From: JAEZKC01 sp046546375
GTDB lineage: Bacteria > Fibrobacterota > Chitinivibrionia > Chitinivibrionales > Chitinispirillaceae
Length of the DNA stretch: 64,000 nucleotides
Direction: 5' to 3'
NCBI GenBank assembly: GCA_046546375.1
Contig: JBKGXV010000006.1
Coordinates: 17,137-81,136, forward strand
Part shown: positions 8,132 to 17,132 of the stretch, in pieces
How the letters are laid out: every line of letters begins with the position of its first letter
Position numbering within the stretch: position 1 is the stretch's first letter
The notes under the pieces: generated by a model
The model's database searches: none
Told to the model about the DNA's origin: nothing
What the model saw: the letters and a program-made list of their open reading frames with translations, nothing else
Position numbers and translations under genes: made by a program

Positions 8132-9265
8132 ATGCCGACTATGAAAATCCTCCTCACCGTCCATCATTACCTCGACCCGAATACAGGCATTGCCGGGGCT
8201 ACCCTCTTGCAGGGGAAAGAACTTCAGAAAATGGGTCATCAGGTCCAGTATTTTTCCTTTGATAACATTCCCTTTCGATGTAAATATACGACCAAGTCGC
8301 TTTTGTTCCCGTTTTTCGTTTATCTGAAAATTCTTAAAGACACCATTAAAAACCAAGTAGATGTGGTGGATGCTACAACCGGAGACGCATGGCTCTGGAT
8401 CCTTGGCAAATGGTTTTTTGGAAAAAAACCATTTCTGGTAACCCGAAGTTATGGTCTTGAGCATAATTCACATCACAAAAAACTCCAGGAAGTCAAAAAA
8501 GGGTCTCTCAGGTTAAGTTGGAAATACAAAATCTACCATGGTTGGATCAGGCTCAAACTCGTTGAACTTACGCTCCGAGGCGCCGACAGGGTGTTTCTCC
8601 TTAACCGGCAGGAGCTGGAGTTTGCGGTAGAAAAACTGAAAATGGGACGAGAGAAAACCCATCTGATCGCTCTGGGGCTGTCCGAATCGTTTTTGGGATT
8701 ACCTTTTGAACCCTCTGCTCAGAATGAACTGAGCACTCTGAAGGTAACTGTCATCGGTACTTATATACATCGCAAGGGCATTCGGTATGCCGTGCCGGCT
8801 CTTGAAAACCTCCTTTCGCGTTTTCCTCAGCTCAGAGTCGTTTTTCTTGGAACTGGGAAATCAGAGCAGGAAGTGCTTTCGGATTTCTCTAACAGTACTC
8901 GTGAGCAAGTGAGCGTAATCTCCTCCTATGATCAAAGTAAGTTACCTGAACTTATTCGTGATTGTCATGTTCACTTATTCGCAAGTCTATCAGAAGGTTT
9001 CGGGCTGACGCTGCTTGAATCCATGGCATGCGGATTGGCTCCAGTGGCTACTGAAATTCCAGGGCCGATGGAATTTGTGAAAGACGGGGAAAATGGTATT
9101 TTGGTGCCGTGTGCCGACAGTGAAGTTATTGAGAAGGCTTTGGTTCGCCTGATAAAAGATCGCAGTTTGTTGAATAAATTTCGTTTAGCGGCCTATCAGA
9201 CGGCTCAGAAGTACAGCTACGAAGCTTGTGTGCGCAACCAGGTTTCAGCGTATAGATCTGAATGA
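8132..9265 (+). CDS. GT4-family glycosyltransferase
   Basis: A cytoplasmic retaining glycosyltransferase of the GT-B fold, probably adding a sugar to a surface polysaccharide or lipid. The 377 residues open with MKILLTVHHYLDPNTGIAG, matching the usual N-terminal strand and glycine loop, and the C-terminal half carries VTVIGTYIHRKG and the donor-binding motif SEGFGLTLLESMACGLAP, with the E-x7-E pair. No membrane segment is visible. The start could be the ATG at 8132 or the one at 8141; neither has a clear Shine-Dalgarno sequence. It is transcribed away from the kinase gene, alone or ahead of thiL, from which it is separated by a strong hairpin. Donor and acceptor are not predictable. Confidence 0.88.
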   Translation: MPTMKILLTVHHYLDPNTGIAGATLLQGKELQKMGHQVQYFSFDNIPFRCKYTTKSLLFPFFVYLKILKDTIKNQVDVVDATTGDAWLWILGKWFFGKKPFLVTRSYGLEHNSHHKKLQEVKKGSLRLSWKYKIYHGWIRLKLVELTLRGADRVFLLNRQELEFAVEKLKMGREKTHLIALGLSESFLGLPFEPSAQNELSTLKVTVIGTYIHRKGIRYAVPALENLLSRFPQLRVVFLGTGKSEQEVLSDFSNSTREQVSVISSYDQSKLPELIRDCHVHLFASLSEGFGLTLLESMACGLAPVATEIPGPMEFVKDGENGILVPCADSEVIEKALVRLIKDRSLLNKFRLAAYQTAQKYSYEACVRNQVSAYRSE

Positions 9266-9280
9266 ACACATACCAGACGT

Positions 9281-9321
9281 CCCGGAGGTGACTGACTGCT
9301 GCATTGTTAGTCACCTCCGGG
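9281..9321. terminator. Perfect 13-bp hairpin between the glycosyltransferase and thiL
   Basis: The left arm CCCGGAGGTGACT (9281-9293) and right arm AGTCACCTCCGGG (9309-9321) pair perfectly around a 15-base loop. There is no U-run after it, so an intrinsic terminator is not certain; a processing site, an attenuator or a protein-binding site are alternatives. The thiL start follows 16 bases later. Confidence 0.5.
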
Positions 9322-9337
9322 TCAAGGAAAGGACCCC

Positions 9338-10360
9338 ATGGCCAAACCGCCCTCCCAGGAATTTCTTCTCATATCCGAAATCCAAAAAATCCTTCCCTCA
9401 TTTCCCTTGTCCCCTTATCAGGAGTCCATTGGTGATGATGCCGCTGTCAGGGTAAACAATACCCCGGGAGAAAAACTGGTGCTGACCACCGACATATCTG
9501 TCCAGGATGTTCATTTCACCCTCCAAACCATGACTTTTGAGGAAATCGGCTATCGGGCTATGGTAAGTAACTTGAGCGATTGTGCTGCCATGGGTGCTTT
9601 ACCCGACAGTGCTGTGGTGCAGCTGGTTTTTCCCAAAAACAGTCATGATCTGGTGAAATCTGTGGAAAGCATCTACAAAGGATTTGCCCGGGCGTGTGAA
9701 AGGTGGCGTTTTCCTATAGTGGGGGGAGATCTTTCTTCGGGAAAAATATGGACTATTGGTATCACGCTTATAGGTGCGCTCGCTGCAGAAGAGAGGGTGC
9801 TGAAGCGTAGAGGGATCAAAGCGGGAGATGCTCTCTGGGTAAGTGGAAAACCTGGGGCGAGTGCCGCTGGTTTGAGGGCTATGCAGCAATGGGGTCGTAA
9901 AAAAGCTTCTATTTTCTACCCGAAACTGGTCGAAGCTCATATCATTCCTCGTCCCCGGATCGAACTGGGGAAAGCAATGACTTCTCTGGATAGAGTACAT
10001 GCCATGATGGATCTCTCAGATGGTTTATCCAAAGATATTGCAACTCTCTGTTATGAAAACAATGTCGGTTTTTTGTTCGAGTGTGGTGCTGTCGTTCCTT
10101 CAAAGGAGATGGAACAACTGGCTGCTGAGTTGAATGAAAACTGGAAAGCATGGTTTTTTCACGGCGGTGAAGAATATGAACTCCTCATCTCGGCTGAGCC
10201 GGATTTTGATCTTCGCTCTTTTGATTGTGCCAAGAGTGCTGATATCCGCAGGCTGGGCTTCTTTACTTCCGATTTCGAGGGCGTTCGTACGTCTGTGGCC
10301 GGCGGAGGAACAAAGGAATTGGGGTACGGCAGTTGGGATCATGTTAAAAGAATCTTGTAA
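9338..10360 (+). CDS. thiL: Thiamine-monophosphate kinase
   Basis: ThiL phosphorylates thiamine monophosphate to thiamine diphosphate, the last step of thiamine cofactor synthesis. The 340 residues (family range about 320-350) have the AIR-synthase-like fold with IGDDAAV (32-37), TTDISVQDVHF, the VGGDLS loop, the MDLSDGLSKD motif and GGEEYELLI near the C-terminus, all expected metal- and ATP-binding elements. An AAGGAAAGG Shine-Dalgarno stretch precedes the ATG. No other thiamine genes and no TPP riboswitch are visible nearby; the only upstream structure is the 13-bp hairpin. Confidence 0.94.
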   Translation: MAKPPSQEFLLISEIQKILPSFPLSPYQESIGDDAAVRVNNTPGEKLVLTTDISVQDVHFTLQTMTFEEIGYRAMVSNLSDCAAMGALPDSAVVQLVFPKNSHDLVKSVESIYKGFARACERWRFPIVGGDLSSGKIWTIGITLIGALAAEERVLKRRGIKAGDALWVSGKPGASAAGLRAMQQWGRKKASIFYPKLVEAHIIPRPRIELGKAMTSLDRVHAMMDLSDGLSKDIATLCYENNVGFLFECGAVVPSKEMEQLAAELNENWKAWFFHGGEEYELLISAEPDFDLRSFDCAKSADIRRLGFFTSDFEGVRTSVAGGGTKELGYGSWDHVKRIL

Positions 10361-10483
10361 ACTCCCCATATCCGGTTTATATTCCTATGAAGCCCGCCGC
10401 CCTGACTACGAGCTGTCGGGCAGTTGTTCCGACCGAATTTATTTCCGGCCGCGTTAATTTTTCAAAGGGTTTAGCGAACTAAT

Positions 10484-12376
10484 ATGATGGTAGAAAAACG
10501 TCGCAAGAAGCTCGGTGAAATACTCCTGGCGCAGGGTTTAGTTAATGAAGAGCAGTTGCTGATTGCGTTACAGGAGCATAAGCGCTCCGGTGTAAGCATA
10601 GGTACGGTGTTGGTGCGTATGGGCTTCATTACCGAAGAGGATCTTACTGCTGTTCTGGGTGAACAGATCCAACTCAGGCAAAGAAAGCGCATTGGGGAGG
10701 TTCTGATAGATCAGGGACTGATCACCCCGGAGCAGCTCCAGAAGGGGTTGGAGGAGCAGAAAAAGTGCGGGCTGCAGTTGGGAAAGTGCCTGGTGAAACT
10801 TGGGTTTCTCTCTGAGCATAAACTGGTGGATGTGCTCAGTGCTCAGCTTGATGTTCAGCATGTGGTGCTGGAATACTTCAATTTTGCTCGTCATCTGCTC
10901 AGGTATGTTCCAGAAGAAATGGCCCGGAAATACAAAGTGATACCTCTTTTCGAGCAGGAGGGGGTACTCACAGTGGCTATGGCTGACCCTACCGATCTGA
11001 GAACCATTGATCATCTCAAATTCAAAACCGGAAAGGATATTGATCCGGTTATCGCCACCGAGAAGAGTATTCTGGATTCCATAGAAAAGAATTACTCGGC
11101 GGGTCTTGAGGAGATGACTCAGATTCTTGGCGAAACGTCTGCTGAAGATGATCTCGATGTCGTTCAGGCCGAGGACGAAAAAAAGGACTCTTTGACTGAT
11201 GAGGAGGGGGCTCAGGTCGTTAAACTGGTTAATCTTCTGGTTAATCAGGCGATTCTGGAGGGGGCTTCAGATATTCATCTTGAACCATTGGAGGGCTATA
11301 CCCGGCTGCGCTACAGAATAGACGGGGATCTGGTTGAGAAGAATCCGATTCCACTTCAGTTAAGGGCACAGATAACTTCTCGTCTCAAAATCATGTCAGG
11401 AATGGATATTGCCGAAAAACGCAAACCTCAGGATGGGCGTTTTCAGATCCGTCATGAAGGCCGGGAGATAGATCTTCGTGTTTCCACCTATCCGGTTATG
11501 ACTCGCCTGCGGGGGGTGAATGAGAAGATAGTCATGCGAATACTCGACCCCCAGTCCATGGGAGTTTCTGTAGATCAGCTTGGATTCCTGCCTAAAACTC
11601 AAAGTTTGTTTGAAGAGATTATCGAAAAGCCGGATGGTATCGTCTTGGTTACGGGGCCAACAGGAAGTGGGAAAAGTTCCACTCTGTATGCCGCGCTTCA
11701 GAGAATTTACAATGTGACGCTCAATATCGTGACCATGGAAGATCCTGTGGAATTTCATCTGGACGGAATCGCCCAGGGGCAGATTAATCCCAGAGCGGGT
11801 TTTGGCTTTGCAGACGGAATGCGGTCCATTCTGCGACAGGATCCTGATGTCATAATGATCGGTGAGATGCGTGATGCGGAGACATGTCAGATGGCAATTC
11901 AGGCTGCGCTTACCGGACATCTGGTGTTTTCAACACTGCATACCAATGATGCAGCCAGCGCATATACCCGTTTGCTCGATATGGGACTTGAGCCGTTTCT
12001 GATCACTTCCACGGTAATAGGAATTCTGGCTCAGCGTCTGGTGCGCAGAGTCTGTTCCAAGTGTAAAGAGCAGTATGACCCCGATCCCAAGCTTCTTGCA
12101 AAGCTCGGTTTGAGGCCTGGATTGAAGTTCTATAAGGGTAAAGGGTGCAAGTTCTGCAGCAACACGGGATTCAAGGGCCGTTTGGGACTTTTCGAGTTTC
12201 TGGTTCCTGACGAGACCGTAACCCGAATGGTAATTCAGCGTGAGTCCGCCGAGCAGGTTCGTCACTACTGCTTGAAACGCGGTAATTTTGATACGCTTCG
12301 ACGTGACGGTTTGAAGAAAGTTCTTGAAGGTATGACAACAATTGAGCAGGTGCTTGGGGCAACACAGGATGATTAG
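10484..12376 (+). CDS. Type IV pilus assembly / type II secretion ATPase (PilB/GspE family) with two MshEN repeats
   Basis: A hexameric cytoplasmic ATPase that drives pilus extension or pseudopilus assembly. The 630 residues start with two MshEN-type repeats (about 9-66, KLGEILLAQGL; about 69-126, RIGEVLIDQGL), a domain known in MshE to bind cyclic di-GMP. A classical N2 domain (about 130-205), an acidic linker and the ATPase core follow, with Walker A GPTGSGKS (391-398), the Asp-box MEDPVEF, Walker B RQDPDVIMIGEMRD and two CxxC pairs of the zinc-binding C-domain (CSKC, CKFC). The second repeat fits the RLGxx... consensus better than the first. No pilin, PilC or PilQ gene is adjacent; PilM- and PilN-like genes lie about 5 kb downstream. 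Start at either of two tandem ATGs. Confidence 0.93.
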   Translation: MMVEKRRKKLGEILLAQGLVNEEQLLIALQEHKRSGVSIGTVLVRMGFITEEDLTAVLGEQIQLRQRKRIGEVLIDQGLITPEQLQKGLEEQKKCGLQLGKCLVKLGFLSEHKLVDVLSAQLDVQHVVLEYFNFARHLLRYVPEEMARKYKVIPLFEQEGVLTVAMADPTDLRTIDHLKFKTGKDIDPVIATEKSILDSIEKNYSAGLEEMTQILGETSAEDDLDVVQAEDEKKDSLTDEEGAQVVKLVNLLVNQAILEGASDIHLEPLEGYTRLRYRIDGDLVEKNPIPLQLRAQITSRLKIMSGMDIAEKRKPQDGRFQIRHEGREIDLRVSTYPVMTRLRGVNEKIVMRILDPQSMGVSVDQLGFLPKTQSLFEEIIEKPDGIVLVTGPTGSGKSSTLYAALQRIYNVTLNIVTMEDPVEFHLDGIAQGQINPRAGFGFADGMRSILRQDPDVIMIGEMRDAETCQMAIQAALTGHLVFSTLHTNDAASAYTRLLDMGLEPFLITSTVIGILAQRLVRRVCSKCKEQYDPDPKLLAKLGLRPGLKFYKGKGCKFCSNTGFKGRLGLFEFLVPDETVTRMVIQRESAEQVRHYCLKRGNFDTLRRDGLKKVLEGMTTIEQVLGATQDD

Positions 12377-14612
12377 GAGACCAGCAGTTCTTGACAGTTT
12401 GATTCTCAACAATGTACAAAAGCAGGCTGTCAAATATACAGATGGACCAGAATTGGTTTTTGCAGGCGCGGGGACGGGGAAGACACGAGTTCTGACCGCC
12501 AAAATCGCTTACCTTATAGAGCAGGGTATTCAACCTTCCAGAATATTTGCAGCCACATTCACCAACAAAGCAGCCAGGGAGATGCGCTTGAGGGTGGAAG
12601 GGCTTGTTGGTATGCCCGCGGATGGATTATGGATCGGTACATTTCATTCCATGTGTGCCAGGATTCTGAGACGGGAGTCTTCCTTTACCGGATTTCCCCC
12701 TCATTTCACTATTTACGATTCAAACGATCAGCTCTCCGTCATCAAAAAACTGCTCAAGCAGTTTGAAATCGATGATCGGACCATGCCTCCCAAATATCTT
12801 CTGGCGGTGATATCCTCATGCAAGTCTTCGTGTATTACACCCGAGGAGTACGAGATGTCTGCCAAGGGGTTCAGGGACAGGGAATTCGCCAAACTCTACA
12901 GGGCATATCAGAAGGCTCTCAAGGATCAGCAGGCCATGGACTTCGATGATCTCCTCAGCAATACAGTTTATCTGCTGCGGGGAAATGAAAGTGTGCTGTC
13001 CAGATACCAGGATCAGTTCAAGTATGTACTGGTGGATGAGTATCAGGATACCAATAAAGCACAGTTTCAGCTGGTCCATCTTCTTTCTAAAAATCACCAG
13101 AAGATTTTCGCGGTGGGTGACGACGATCAGAGTATCTACGGCTGGCGTGGTGCGATGATTGAGAATATCCTCTCTTTTGAAGATAAGTTTCCTCAGACTA
13201 AAGTATTCAAACTTGAGCAGAATTACCGTTCCACCAAAGCGATTCTCGATTTTGCCAATGCTGCGATAGCTGTCAATTCTAAAAGGACACTCAAGCAGCT
13301 CTGGACCGACATGGGGGGCGGCTCTACTGTTCAGGTCAGCCGTTTTAGAGATGATCGTCAGGAAGCTGAACAGGTTGCTCAAAAATGTGCAGCTCTTCTT
13401 CAGAAAATGCGGGGAACTGAAATCGCAGTTCTTTTCAGAACCAATGCCCAGTCCCGTGCGTTCGAGGAAGCGTTCCGCAGAAAACGCATCCCCTATGTAC
13501 TCGTCGGAGGGACCAGTTTTTACGAAAGAGCTGAAATTAAAAACTGCCTCGCCTATTTGCGACTTCTTGTGAATCCAAAAGACAATGTGGGTTTCGAGCG
13601 GATCATGAACGTGCCGGCCAGAGGTCTTGGTGACAAATCACGGGAAGCTCTCATCAAACTTGCTAAAGAGAAGGGGAAATCTCTTCTTGAAACTTTAATG
13701 AGTTGTGATACGGCTTTACTGGGGACTCGGGCGAAAAAGGGTTTCGATGCTCTTAAGGAAATTTTCGAGCTTCTCAGGGTTTCCGTTGAGAGCAGAACTC
13801 CTCCTTATGAAGTCCTCAACGAAGTACTTCAGCTTAGCGGATATATGGATGCTCTGTCACAGGATGATTCCGAAGAAAGCAATGGGCGTATAGAAAACAT
13901 AAATGAACTTGTCAATGCTCTTGCGGTATGGGGACAGGAAAACGGGGATAAAGGCATTGCTGAATTTCTGGAGGAAGTTTCCCTGGCTTCCGATGTAGAT
14001 GGTTGGGCACGTAAAGATAATGCTGTTAATTTCATGACCATGCATTGTGCCAAGGGCCTTGAGTTCAAAAGCGTATTTCTGGTAGGTGTGGAGGATGGGA
14101 TTATTCCCTCTCGCCAGAATTTGGATGATGATGACAAAATAGAGGAGGAACGCCGTCTGTTTTATGTGGGATCTACCAGGGCAATGGAAAGCCTGGAGTG
14201 TTCCTATGTCGATCAGCGGCGGCGTTTCGGGGATATTCTTCCCAGCGAACCCTCTCGCTTTCTCAGAGATGTCCCCAAGGAACTGTTTTCTTTTCAGGAC
14301 AGTACCTCGTTTTTCGGCAGTTTGCCTACTCTTGAACGCAAATCGGTGGGTGCGGTTGCGGCCGGTAGAAAACCATCCGCTCAGAGAGCCAGATCTGCGC
14401 AGCCCCGTCCCGCACCGCAGCCGGCTTATGATGAATTCAATCAGGATACGGTTGAATTCCGTATGGGACAGTATGTGAATCATAAAAGATATGGAAGAGG
14501 AAGAATACTGAATGTGAGTGGGTTTGGAGATGATACCAAACTGACTGTTCTTTTCAATGATGGCGCCAGGCGTAAGCTTATGGCCAAATTCGCGAATTTA
14601 GAAAATCCTTGA
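12369..14612 (+). CDS. pcrA: UvrD/PcrA-type superfamily 1 DNA helicase
   Basis: A 3'-5' helicase for DNA repair and for clearing RNA polymerase and RecA from DNA. The ATG at 12369 overlaps the end of the preceding ATPase gene by 8 bases and gives 747 residues; an earlier TTG frame is less likely. Motifs are the Walker A GAGTGKT (33-39), motif Ia TFTNKAAREM, motif II VDEYQDTN, motif III DDDQSIYGWRGA, motif IV QNYRST and motif VI FYVGSTRAMESL. The last about 55 residues (VNHKRYGRGRILNVSG onward) form the Tudor-like domain by which PcrA/UvrD binds RNA polymerase. The linker before it is Ala/Pro/Gln-rich. Confidence 0.94.
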   Translation: MIRRPAVLDSLILNNVQKQAVKYTDGPELVFAGAGTGKTRVLTAKIAYLIEQGIQPSRIFAATFTNKAAREMRLRVEGLVGMPADGLWIGTFHSMCARILRRESSFTGFPPHFTIYDSNDQLSVIKKLLKQFEIDDRTMPPKYLLAVISSCKSSCITPEEYEMSAKGFRDREFAKLYRAYQKALKDQQAMDFDDLLSNTVYLLRGNESVLSRYQDQFKYVLVDEYQDTNKAQFQLVHLLSKNHQKIFAVGDDDQSIYGWRGAMIENILSFEDKFPQTKVFKLEQNYRSTKAILDFANAAIAVNSKRTLKQLWTDMGGGSTVQVSRFRDDRQEAEQVAQKCAALLQKMRGTEIAVLFRTNAQSRAFEEAFRRKRIPYVLVGGTSFYERAEIKNCLAYLRLLVNPKDNVGFERIMNVPARGLGDKSREALIKLAKEKGKSLLETLMSCDTALLGTRAKKGFDALKEIFELLRVSVESRTPPYEVLNEVLQLSGYMDALSQDDSEESNGRIENINELVNALAVWGQENGDKGIAEFLEEVSLASDVDGWARKDNAVNFMTMHCAKGLEFKSVFLVGVEDGIIPSRQNLDDDDKIEEERRLFYVGSTRAMESLECSYVDQRRRFGDILPSEPSRFLRDVPKELFSFQDSTSFFGSLPTLERKSVGAVAAGRKPSAQRARSAQPRPAPQPAYDEFNQDTVEFRMGQYVNHKRYGRGRILNVSGFGDDTKLTVLFNDGARRKLMAKFANLENP

Positions 14613-14628
14613 GCGAGGTAGAGAAATC

Positions 14629-14916
14629 ATGATCAACAGAGAACACGTGCTTCATATCGCCCGCCTTGCGCGGCTTAATCTTTCCGAAGAGGAAATCGAA
14701 AACTTCACTCATCAGCTCGGTTCGATTCTGGAGTATGTTGAACAGCTCAATACTGCCGATATCTGCGGAGTTGAGCCCACCTGCTTCGTGGCCCCATCTC
14801 ACGACCCTTTGCGTGATGACAAAGAAATGCCCTCTCTTGATCACCAGGAACTACTCAAAAATGGTCCATGTGTGAAAAAAGACCATTTTGCTGTTCCCAA
14901 AGTCATCGGCGGCTGA
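14629..14916 (+). CDS. gatC: Asp-tRNA(Asn)/Glu-tRNA(Gln) amidotransferase subunit C
   Basis: GatC is the small chaperone-like subunit of the GatCAB complex, which amidates mischarged Glu-tRNA(Gln) and Asp-tRNA(Asn). The 95 residues match the family length and features: HIARLARLNLSEEEIENF at the N-terminus, then the FTHQLGSILEYVEQL helix and the LRDDKEMPSLDHQELLKNGP segment. It starts 16 bases after the helicase stop with GAGGTAGAG before the ATG. Neither gatA nor gatB is adjacent, so the complex is encoded at split loci, which is common outside Firmicutes. Confidence 0.92.
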   Translation: MINREHVLHIARLARLNLSEEEIENFTHQLGSILEYVEQLNTADICGVEPTCFVAPSHDPLRDDKEMPSLDHQELLKNGPCVKKDHFAVPKVIGG

Positions 14917-14946
14917 TTCCACTCTCCTTTTCCGAACGGATTTCAA

Positions 14947-15672
14947 ATGAAAAGCAAAGTTCTTTGCGTGATCCCCGCAAGGTATGGCTCAACCCGGCTT
15001 CCCGGTAAACCGCTTTTGGAAATAAAGGGAATACCTCTGGTTATGTGGGCTTATAACCGGGCTCTGGAGTCAGCGGTCTTTGATCGGGTGTGTGTGGCAA
15101 CCGATGATTCCAGAATAGCTGAAACGGTTGAACGTTTCGGAGGAAAGGCCGTTATGACTTCTCCTGCTCATAAGCGGGGGACTGATCGGGTTAATGAAGC
15201 CGCCGCAGATAGCGTGGACTGCACTCACATCGTTAATCTCCAGGGCGATGAACCGGATGTTCCTGTCGAGATAATCAGAGATTTTGTTTCCGATCTTGAA
15301 AGAATAGATCATTCGAGCTTGTTGACTCTTGTCTCCAATGCTACAATTAGAGAAGTTGAGAGTCCTCATGTGGTAAAGGCTGTCCTGGGATTCGGGGGGG
15401 ATGCTCTCTATTTTTCCAGAGCTCTTATACCCTTTGACAGAGGTGCTCACCAAGGTGCGTTCTACAAACATCACGGGATTTACGGATTTACTCGCGAGGG
15501 CTTGAGATATTTTTGCAGTTTGTCCCCGGGGAGCCTTGAGCTGCGGGAAAGTCTTGAACAGCTACGGGCTCTGGAGTATGGTATGAAAATCAAATGCCTT
15601 GTAAGGGATTTCACATCTGAGGGGATTGACACTCCTGAGGATTTTGCGCAGTTTAGAAAGCTGCACGAATAG
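14947..15672 (+). CDS. kdsB: 3-deoxy-manno-octulosonate cytidylyltransferase (CMP-Kdo synthetase)
   Basis: KdsB activates Kdo with CTP for lipopolysaccharide core synthesis, which implies an outer membrane. The 241 residues (usual 240-255) show VIPARYGSTRLPGKPL, the nucleotide-binding signature; the TDDSRI segment, HKRGTDRVNEAA, the metal/CTP-binding NLQGDEP, and HHGIYGFTREGLRYF, all diagnostic for KdsB. It is 30 bases downstream of gatC and five bases upstream of the HD-GYP regulator, so probably co-transcribed with both. Confidence 0.95.
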   Translation: MKSKVLCVIPARYGSTRLPGKPLLEIKGIPLVMWAYNRALESAVFDRVCVATDDSRIAETVERFGGKAVMTSPAHKRGTDRVNEAAADSVDCTHIVNLQGDEPDVPVEIIRDFVSDLERIDHSSLLTLVSNATIREVESPHVVKAVLGFGGDALYFSRALIPFDRGAHQGAFYKHHGIYGFTREGLRYFCSLSPGSLELRESLEQLRALEYGMKIKCLVRDFTSEGIDTPEDFAQFRKLHE

Positions 15673-15677
15673 AACGG

Positions 15678-17132
15678 ATGCAGGTTGCTATGGGTGGCGA
15701 ATCGGAACAGCTTCTGGTAGTGGATGACGAACAGCCGATTTGTGAACTGCTCTCTCAGTTTCTGAGAAAAAAGGGGTATTCGGTTCACGAAGCTTTCAGC
15801 GGTGAAGAGGCTCAGGAACTTCTGAAGTCCCGGCCTATTGATCTGGTGGTGACTGATATCAAAATGCCTCAAGGGATATCCGGCGTCGAGCTTCTCAAGT
15901 GGATAAAAGAATCGGATCTGAAAATTCCCGTTTTTATTACTACGGGTTTCCCCACCATGGACACTGCTATTGAAGCATTGAAAAATGGTGCTCAGGATTA
16001 TCTTACCAAACCTTTTCGTCTTGAAGAAATTGCGGAAAAGATCAGGCGGGCACTGGCCAGCAAGAGAATGGAGGAGGAGAATCTGCTTTTTTCAAAGCTG
16101 GTTTCCCTTCACGAAGTCACAAAAGTGCTTGCTTCCACACTTGATCCGGCCGAATTGAACAGAACGTTCCTTGATTACTCACTTCGGCTTTCCAAAGCGG
16201 ATAGCGGAGCGCTTTTTCTTTTGGATAGCGCATCCCGCTTTATCATATCTGAAACGGTGGGGGAGTATGTGCAGCAGGAATACTGGCGTGCACGTCCCTT
16301 TACTCGGGCTTGTAAGTGGGTGTCCCGCAATCAGGAATCCCTGGTGGTTGAATCCGGAAGTGAAGAGCTTCCTGCCGGTCTGCTGCCCCTTCCCGAGCAT
16401 CTGCGCTCGTGTATTCTGTTTCCTTTAAAAACAAACGAAAAGTTTGTCGGGGTTCTGCTTCTGGTGCGTAACACCCATAACGGCTCATTTTCCAACCTTG
16501 ATCTGGAGACAATCAGTACACTTTCATCCCAGGCCAGCATTTCAATTGAAAATGTAAGATTGTATGAAAATATCCGCAATAATTATCTTAGCACAATCAG
16601 GGCATTTGCGCTTGCCGTCGAGGCCAAAGATGAGTATACTCATGGACATTCCGAAAATGTGATGAAGTATACAATGGTACTTGGAAAATATCTTGGAATG
16701 TCTGATTCGGAATTGGAGTTGGTGAAATATGCCGGTTTACTCCACGACATCGGCAAAATCGGTATTTGTGAGAACATTCTCAACAAAGCCGGACGGCTCA
16801 CTTCCGAAGAATACGAACTTATCAAAAAACATCCGGAATTAGGGGCCAAGATAATTTCCGATGTTCCTTTTCTCAAGCCTTTGGTTCCACTTGTTTTGCA
16901 TCATCACGAATTTTTCAACGGAGCAGGCTACCCCTTTGGGTTGAGTGGGGAGGAGATCCCTTTCGGTTCCAGAGTTCTGAGCGTTTCCGATGCGTATGAA
17001 GCAATGACTTCAGATCGTCCTTATCGCAAAAGTCTTTCCATGGACTTTGCTTTAGAAATTTTGTTCAAGGAGAGAGGAAAGCAGTTCGACCCAAATGTTG
17101 TTGATGCTTTTTTGGAGATTATGGGGCAGTGA
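15678..17132 (+). CDS. Response regulator with receiver, GAF and HD-GYP output domains
   Basis: A two-component regulator whose output is probably cyclic di-GMP hydrolysis. The receiver domain covers about residues 10-125 (acidic pair in VVDDEQP, phospho-acceptor Asp60 in LVVTDIKMP, Lys in YLTKPF). A GAF domain follows (about 145-295). The HD-GYP domain (about 300-480) has LLHDIGKIGI, the later HHEFFNGAGYP in which the GYP triad is intact, and SVSDAYEAMTSDRPYR. The family's usual Asp before G-x-G-Y-P is Asn here. No transmembrane segment or DNA-binding domain is seen, so it acts in the cytoplasm. It follows kdsB by five bases and overlaps the next gene by four (GTGA). No cognate kinase is adjacent. 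Confidence 0.92.
   Translation: MQVAMGGESEQLLVVDDEQPICELLSQFLRKKGYSVHEAFSGEEAQELLKSRPIDLVVTDIKMPQGISGVELLKWIKESDLKIPVFITTGFPTMDTAIEALKNGAQDYLTKPFRLEEIAEKIRRALASKRMEEENLLFSKLVSLHEVTKVLASTLDPAELNRTFLDYSLRLSKADSGALFLLDSASRFIISETVGEYVQQEYWRARPFTRACKWVSRNQESLVVESGSEELPAGLLPLPEHLRSCILFPLKTNEKFVGVLLLVRNTHNGSFSNLDLETISTLSSQASISIENVRLYENIRNNYLSTIRAFALAVEAKDEYTHGHSENVMKYTMVLGKYLGMSDSELELVKYAGLLHDIGKIGICENILNKAGRLTSEEYELIKKHPELGAKIISDVPFLKPLVPLVLHHHEFFNGAGYPFGLSGEEIPFGSRVLSVSDAYEAMTSDRPYRKSLSMDFALEILFKERGKQFDPNVVDAFLEIMGQ

Noticed and set aside
10361..10483. Possible riboswitch or RNA element between thiL and the pilus ATPase
   Set aside because: No conserved fold or pairing pattern could be recognised.
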